Assembly: GCA_036380435.1 (NCBI GenBank)
Contig: DASVES010000133.1
Location: forward strand, 1 to 11,725
From: DASQDT01 sp036380435
Lineage (GTDB): Bacteria; Acidobacteriota; Blastocatellia; Pyrinomonadales; Pyrinomonadaceae
DNA length: 11,725 nucleotides
Direction: 5' to 3'
Both the position numbers and the translations under genes were made by a program. Positions 8,233-11,725 of the stretch are shown here, piece after piece (position 1 is the first letter of the stretch; every line of letters starts with the position of its first letter). The notes under the pieces are model-generated. The model ran no database searches. It was given only the letters and a program-made list of their open reading frames with translations, and had not been told where the DNA came from.

Positions 8233-9736
8233 ACTTTTCTTCGTCGAGCCGCTGCCGGATGATTCGCTCGGCCAGCGCGGGGACGACTTCCCAGGCAATC
8301 TCCTGCACGGCCCTCTCCGACATCAGCTCGACGACGCGACGCGCAATCGCGTCGATCATCTCGGGCGACAACTGCCCCGGCGTCAGCGTCGAAGCAGCGG
8401 CGGCGGTGTCCACCGACTCCAGCGACTCGTCACGCACCTCGCCGGGCGCACTTTCTTCTTCATGTGCGACGGCCGCGTCGGAGAAATCCCACGAGGATGG
8501 GGCCGCCGCCACGGGCGGACGGGCAACGTCGCCTTCGACGCTCAAGTCTTCATCCATCCGCACCGGCTCGTCGGAGGCGACGACCTGCGGCTCGACGAAG
8601 TCGCGCATGGCGGACACGTCCTGCGTCGCATACATGTCTTCACGCGGAGCCGACTCGGCCGAAAAATCGTAGCCCGCGTGGGCGGCGGCCGGCGCGTCGT
8701 CGCCGTAAGTTTCGCCCGAGCCGTGCGCGGCCTCGGCGAAGGCGCCGGCCGTGTCAACCTGTGGCACGAATTGGCCGCCGCCGTAAGCCGCGGGCGCGGC
8801 GGCGGAACCTGCCGACGCTGGCGGCGGCTCGTCAAAGTCGAGGTCGAGGACGAAGTCGTCCATTTCGGCGGGCGCGGATGACGGCTCGTCGGCCACGCCG
8901 AGGTCGAGGAGGGATTCGTCGGCCGTGGCGACAGACGAAGCGCGCGACGCGAACGGGGAACTCCCGGTCTGAGACTCGGCGGCAACCTCGCGCCCCGCGG
9001 CGGCGGCGTAGGCCGACTCCTCGCGGCGCTCGACCGGGCGCGCTTCCGCCACGGCGTCGCCCGCGAACGCGGCGCCGACATCTGCAAGTTCGGTGTGCGC
9101 GGCCTCGTCACGCCGGCCGAAGCTCTCGGCTGGCGTGGCCTCGATCATCTCATCGTCCATAGCGAAGTCTGTCGCGAAGGCGCCGGCCTGCGGCGCGCGC
9201 TTCGCGTCAGCGTCCTGCGCGACGACGGCGCTCGTCGTCGCTTCGCGCACGCCGGCCGCGTAAGCGTCGGTCGCGTGCTCGTGACGGCGCTCGTCGTCCA
9301 CGCGGCGCTCGTCGTCTCGCGACGCTTGGGCGGCATCCTTGCCGCCGAGCAGCGAGCCGACTTTGCCGATCAAGTCTTTGATGGATTGGAATGGTTTGCT
9401 CAAGACTTCGTCCGCGCCGACGCGGCGCGCCTCCGCTTCGTTGAATGGTTCAAATGCGCCCTTGAGGAGGACGACCGGGACATGATGCCAGAGCGCGTCC
9501 TGCTTGACCCGCTCGCACACCTCATAGCCGCTCATGCCCGGCATGTGCACGTCCGCGAGCAGGACATCGGGCGGCCCCGACTCCTCCATGATGCGGATCG
9601 CCTCTTCGCCCGTGCCGGCCGACACGACTTCCATACCCTCGTCAGTGAACGTGAGAGTCACGACCTTCTGGATGGTGAGTGAGTCGTCTGCGAGAAGCAG
9701 TTTGGGGCGTCGTGTCTGCAAAAAAGTCTTCTCCAA
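8231..9736 (-). CDS. Response-regulator receiver protein with Ala/Asp/Glu-rich linker and conserved C-terminal helical domain
   Basis: The 501-residue product opens with a CheY-like receiver domain (about 11-125): acidic pair Asp17-Asp18, phospho-acceptor Asp62 in LLADVHMPG, and Lys114 in LSKPF. Spacings equal those of CheY (Asp57, Lys109). The residue matching CheY Thr87 is Lys92, which is unusual. Residues 130-440 are low-complexity, rich in Ala, Asp, Glu, Ser and Pro, and probably disordered. The last 55 residues form a conserved-looking helix pair (MIDAIARRVVELMSERAVQ and EIAWEVVPALAERIIRQRL), a tail I associate with receiver proteins of Acidobacteria and Deltaproteobacteria; it is likely a protein-interaction module. 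There is no DNA-binding or kinase domain. The start is a TTG at 9736; a TTG at 9721 is equally possible and has GGAG 9 bases upstream. There is no ATG start. A promoter lies near 9869-9898. No partner kinase is nearby. Confidence 0.85.
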   Translation of the reverse strand: MEKTFLQTRRPKLLLADDSLTIQKVVTLTFTDEGMEVVSAGTGEEAIRIMEESGPPDVLLADVHMPGMSGYEVCERVKQDALWHHVPVVLLKGAFEPFNEAEARRVGADEVLSKPFQSIKDLIGKVGSLLGGKDAAQASRDDERRVDDERRHEHATDAYAAGVREATTSAVVAQDADAKRAPQAGAFATDFAMDDEMIEATPAESFGRRDEAAHTELADVGAAFAGDAVAEARPVERREESAYAAAAGREVAAESQTGSSPFASRASSVATADESLLDLGVADEPSSAPAEMDDFVLDLDFDEPPPASAGSAAAPAAYGGGQFVPQVDTAGAFAEAAHGSGETYGDDAPAAAHAGYDFSAESAPREDMYATQDVSAMRDFVEPQVVASDEPVRMDEDLSVEGDVARPPVAAAPSSWDFSDAAVAHEEESAPGEVRDESLESVDTAAAASTLTPGQLSPEMIDAIARRVVELMSERAVQEIAWEVVPALAERIIRQRLDEEK

Positions 9737-9868
9737 TGGGGACGTTCCGCCGGCCGGAGGGGGTTTTGATGGGGGGACTTCTCTGGAGTCCGCTCCCGAG
9801 GTGGCGGCGGCTGGGGGCGTGTGGCGCGGGCGCGGGACGACAATTCCCTGCTCCCGTGGGCCAAAATT

Positions 9869-9898
9869 AACCTAACACCCGCGCCGAAGGCGAGTCAA
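9869..9898 (-). promoter_or_regulatory. Sigma70-type promoter for the receiver-protein gene
   Basis: On the minus strand, TTGACT (9898-9893) and TAGGTT (9874-9869) are separated by 18 bases. The region around the -10 is distinctly AT-richer than its surroundings (TTAGGTTAATTTTGG). Transcription would start near 9861 and leave a leader of about 125 bases before the TTG start at 9736. The same -35 hexamer, TTGACT, occurs in the plus-strand promoter at 682-687. Confidence 0.55.
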
Positions 9899-9977
9899 GA
9901 CTTTTTAACTGCGGGCCTCATAGCAGTTTGCACTTGCGTGCGAGGCAAACGGGGCGAGGAAAGGGAACACGGATTAA

Positions 9978-10031
9978 ACGGATAAAGACGGATGAGCACG
10001 GATGCGATCCGTCCTCATCCGTCCTATCCGT
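9978..10031. repeat. Imperfect inverted repeat of ACGGAT units
   Basis: Arms 9978-10003 and 10007-10031 pair with one mismatch and a small bulge around a 3-base loop. The core ACGGAT recurs three times in the left arm and three times, as its complement ATCCGT, in the right arm. A further copy (CACGGATTA) lies just outside at 9968-9976. It stands downstream of the MerB-like gene on the minus strand, about 50 bases after its stop, so it could end that transcript. It resembles the three perfect hairpins of the window in design but is less exact. Confidence 0.75.
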
Positions 10032-10080
10032 GTCCCCCTCGCGCGGCGCATGGACCGACGCACCTATCTACACAGTGCTA

Positions 10081-10776
10081 TCAGCGCGTCATGCGCCAGA
10101 ACGGCGAAGTGAAATCCAGCGACGCAAAGACAGCCTCACACTCTTCAGCCGTCCGCCTCCGCCACAGCGGCTCCCTGCGGTCGGCTCCGAACCAGGCGAG
10201 GGCGAGACGCCAGCACCTCTCGACCGGGAAGGATTCGCCGCGCGGCATGCGCCACTGCGCGCACCAGCGTTCGACGTGCTCCTCCGACCGGAAGAGCAGC
10301 ATCGTCTTTCAGGTGAAGACGACGTTCTCCCACCAGCGCGCCGCCGGCAGCGCGAAGTGGACGACGCTGCCCGGCTCACTCTCGACGAGGACGCCGCCCT
10401 CGACGCGCAGACTCATCCGTGTGCCGCAGCAACCGCACGAGGCTTCCACCTCCGCGTCGCGCCCGAGCACCACGGGGACACCGAGGGCATCCCACGCGCA
10501 GGGGGCAAAGTACGCGCGCCCGCCCGATCTCACCACGAAGGGCGTCGGCACGGCCGAGAAGGGCGCGGCCATCAAAATCTCTCCGCCCCCTTCCTGAAGG
10601 ACGAGCACACGCGCGTCGGCGAGGCGACGGAAGGCGGCTCGCACTTCATCGGTCGAACACGAAAGCGCGGCCGCCGCCACGGCCGACTGAGGCGGCACGC
10701 CCTCCGTCATAGCGTGCTCGTAGACGTAGCGGCGCACCTCCGCGTCGAAGGCGGCCTGTTCATCTGTTTCCGTCAT
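10081..10776 (-). CDS. MerB-like (organomercurial lyase family) protein, probable selenoprotein read through in-frame UGA
   Basis: MerB cleaves the carbon-mercury bond using two cysteines and an aspartate. This 231-residue frame has a winged-helix-like N-terminal part (about 10-70), then APFSAVPTPF at 71-80, the first catalytic motif CAWD at 93-96, SCGCC at 113-117 and VVHFALPAARWW at 138-149. The frame is interrupted by TGA at 10309-10311 (codon 156), after which the same frame continues KTMLLFRSEEHVERW to a stop at 10081. Cys93, Asp96, Cys114 and codon 156 match MerB Cys96, Asp99, Cys117 and Cys159 with a constant offset of 3, so the UGA replaces the second catalytic Cys and most likely encodes selenocysteine. 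A SECIS-like hairpin follows. The start ATG at 10776 has GGAG 9 bases upstream. No other mer gene is near, so the natural substrate is open. A true nonsense mutation or a TGC-to-TGA sequencing error is the alternative. Confidence 0.82.
10277..10298 (-). promoter_or_regulatory. Candidate bacterial SECIS hairpin downstream of the in-frame UGA
   Basis: Counting the U of UGA (10311) as 1, bases 14-22 (TGCTCTTCC) pair with bases 27-35 (GGAGGAGCA) in nine consecutive pairs, one of them a U-G wobble, closing a four-base loop GGUC at 23-26. In E. coli fdhF the SelB-binding loop carries GGUC at 22-25. Bacterial SECIS elements need a small stem-loop with a loop guanine some 16-37 bases after the UGA, and this one fits. 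It lies within the coding sequence for MLLFRSEEH. Confidence 0.75.
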
Positions 10777-10821
10777 CTTATGCGGCTCCGCGGAAATGAG
10801 TTCGGTGTTGGCATGGGCGAG

Positions 10822-11725
10822 TCAGCCGCTGATGGTTACGTCGTCGGCCGTTGCGGGCAGGCCGTCGGGGCCGTCGGAGCCGAGCGTGAAGCGTTCGGTG
10901 GTGCCCGCGTAGCGGTAGGGGCGGTGCCAGGGGTCGATGCGGATGACCGTCTTGAGGTAGCGCGGGCTGAGGTGGTCGATGAGGACGGTCTCGTCTTCGG
11001 CGACGACATAGAAGCCCCGCTCGCGACGGTAGGCTTCAAGGGCCGCGCGCACCGCTTCGAGGTCGGCGCGCGCCCGCACCGCCTTCCGCGCGTTGACGCC
11101 CGCGATCAAAGCGTCGAAGTCACCGAACGATGCTTCGCCGACGCTAAACCCGACGACGCGCCACTTGCCGCGCGTGTCCTTCTCCAGACGGAACGAGGCG
11201 TCCACCACGACGACGGCCCGCGCCGACTTGTACATCGGCGCGAACTCCTTCATCACGAGCGGCCCCCGGCGCACTTCGAGCTTCTTCTCTTCTTCGGCCT
11301 TCTCGTCCTTCGTCTTTCCCTCCTCCGACTTCTCTTTCTCCAGCTTGTTATCTTTCGACTTCTCGCCCTTTCCCGCCGCTTCTTCCGCGGCCTTGCGCTC
11401 GCGCTGTTCGGTCTCGAACTCGGCGGCGAGGGCTTCGAGTTCCAAGCGCGCTGCCTCGACCCGTTCGACGCCCAGCGGGCCGGCGAGATAGTCGAACTCT
11501 TCCCACGCGCGGTCGCCCGTGCGGAACTCGACGGCGCGCCAGCGCGCGCCGGCCCCGCCGGCTTCCGTCTTCGCGAAGCCGAACGCGATCTCGACCTCGG
11601 CGTTGACGACGACGGGCGTCGCGCCCGCGAGCGACACGTCTTTCACACGCACCCGGCCCGTGCGAAGGTCGAAGCCGGGCGTGGCGGCGATCACCTTCCG
11701 CGCGTCGCTATCCTTGATGGCCTTC
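10822..11725 (-). CDS. Partial protein with type II secretion GspG-like C-terminal tail (N-terminus outside window)
   Basis: The frame is open to the right edge, so the true start lies beyond the window; 300 residues are visible. A first part (about 1-100) contains beta-like segments such as VVVNAEVEIAFGFAKTE and WRAVEFRTGDRAWEEFDYL. A very charged Lys/Glu linker follows (about 104-150), then FAPMYKSARAVVVVDASFRLE and KWRVVGFSVGEASFGD. The end (about 264-300) has DPWHRPYRY, FTLGSDGPDG and a final DDV, the calcium-loop signature of GspG pseudopilins, preceded by the helix RADLEAVRAALEAYRRERG. The GspG prepilin N-terminal helix is not in the visible part and, with so much unrelated sequence before the tail, is unlikely to be a normal GspG arrangement. 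A GTG at 11694 is in frame, but conserved-looking codons continue upstream. The MerB-like gene begins 45 bases after its stop. Confidence 0.65.
   Translation of the reverse strand, partial: KAIKDSDARKVIAATPGFDLRTGRVRVKDVSLAGATPVVVNAEVEIAFGFAKTEAGGAGARWRAVEFRTGDRAWEEFDYLAGPLGVERVEAARLELEALAAEFETEQRERKAAEEAAGKGEKSKDNKLEKEKSEEGKTKDEKAEEEKKLEVRRGPLVMKEFAPMYKSARAVVVVDASFRLEKDTRGKWRVVGFSVGEASFGDFDALIAGVNARKAVRARADLEAVRAALEAYRRERGFYVVAEDETVLIDHLSPRYLKTVIRIDPWHRPYRYAGTTERFTLGSDGPDGLPATADDVTISG

Larger units (their letters stand above)
9737..10080. other. Long intergenic region upstream of the receiver-protein gene
   Basis: This 344-base stretch has no supportable gene. It contains a probable minus-strand promoter at 9869-9898, a GC-rich leader of about 125 bases (9737-9861) between that promoter and the TTG start, and an imperfect inverted repeat of ACGGAT units at 9978-10031. 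The segment 10032-10080 shows nothing recognisable. No tRNA or known riboswitch is seen. Confidence 0.6.

Noticed and set aside
8464..9682. Long plus-strand frames opposite the receiver-protein gene
   Set aside because: Arg/Pro-rich shadows created by the Ala/Asp/Glu-rich low-complexity linker of the minus-strand gene.
10081..10311. Separate small gene at 10081-10302 starting at the ATG 10302
   Set aside because: It is in the same frame as the upstream MerB-like frame, begins only two codons after a TGA, and encodes the natural continuation of that protein. That ATG (Met159) is better read as an internal codon.
10309..10776. Pseudogene explanation for the MerB-like gene
   Set aside because: There is no frameshift or other damage, the frame continues cleanly for 75 codons, the TGA hits exactly the catalytic Cys codon, and a SECIS-like hairpin follows. 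It remains the main alternative but is less likely.

Overview
The window is GC-rich bacterial DNA, about two thirds G+C, with tightly packed genes. From the gene content and the style of the intergenic hairpins I infer an acidobacterium, probably class Blastocatellia. No rRNA or marker gene here proves that.

Layout. Two genes lie on the plus strand at the left: a small membrane protein (133-645) and a secreted protein with apparent ferredoxin-like alpha/beta-barrel repeats (932-1843), the latter behind a good sigma70-type promoter and ending at a strong terminator. Everything from 2021 to the right edge is on the minus strand. In transcription order it runs: a partial protein with a GspG-like tail (right edge to 10822); a MerB-like organomercurial lyase homologue (10776-10081); a receiver-domain protein (9736-8231); valS (8128-5417); nadC (5420-4566); a coiled-coil envelope protein (4510-3668); a short XdhC N-terminal-domain protein (3579-3244); a DUF962/Mpo1-like membrane protein (3159-2845); and an XdhC-family Rossmann protein (2839-2021). 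valS and nadC overlap by 4 bases, and the DUF962 and xdhC genes are 5 bases apart, so these pairs are probably co-translated.

Main discovery. The MerB-like gene is split by an in-frame UGA at 10309-10311. The UGA falls exactly where MerB has its catalytic Cys159: Cys93, Asp96 and Cys114 of this protein match MerB Cys96, Asp99 and Cys117 with a constant offset, and codon 156 is the UGA. A 9-bp hairpin with a GGUC loop starts 10 bases after the UGA and places its loop guanines within one base of the geometry of the E. coli fdhF SECIS. I therefore read 10081-10776 as one selenoprotein gene.

Second theme. Three minus-strand gene junctions are almost completely filled by long inverted repeats (16, 35 and 36 bp perfect arms) made of short internal tandem units. 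Each begins at or within 3 bases of the upstream stop codon. A fourth, imperfect one lies at 9978-10031. Their sequences are unrelated but their architecture is the same.

The genes do not form one pathway. They are housekeeping genes (valS, nadC), an XdhC pair that normally serves molybdenum hydroxylases (none is in the window), a signalling protein, and an isolated MerB homologue without other mer genes.
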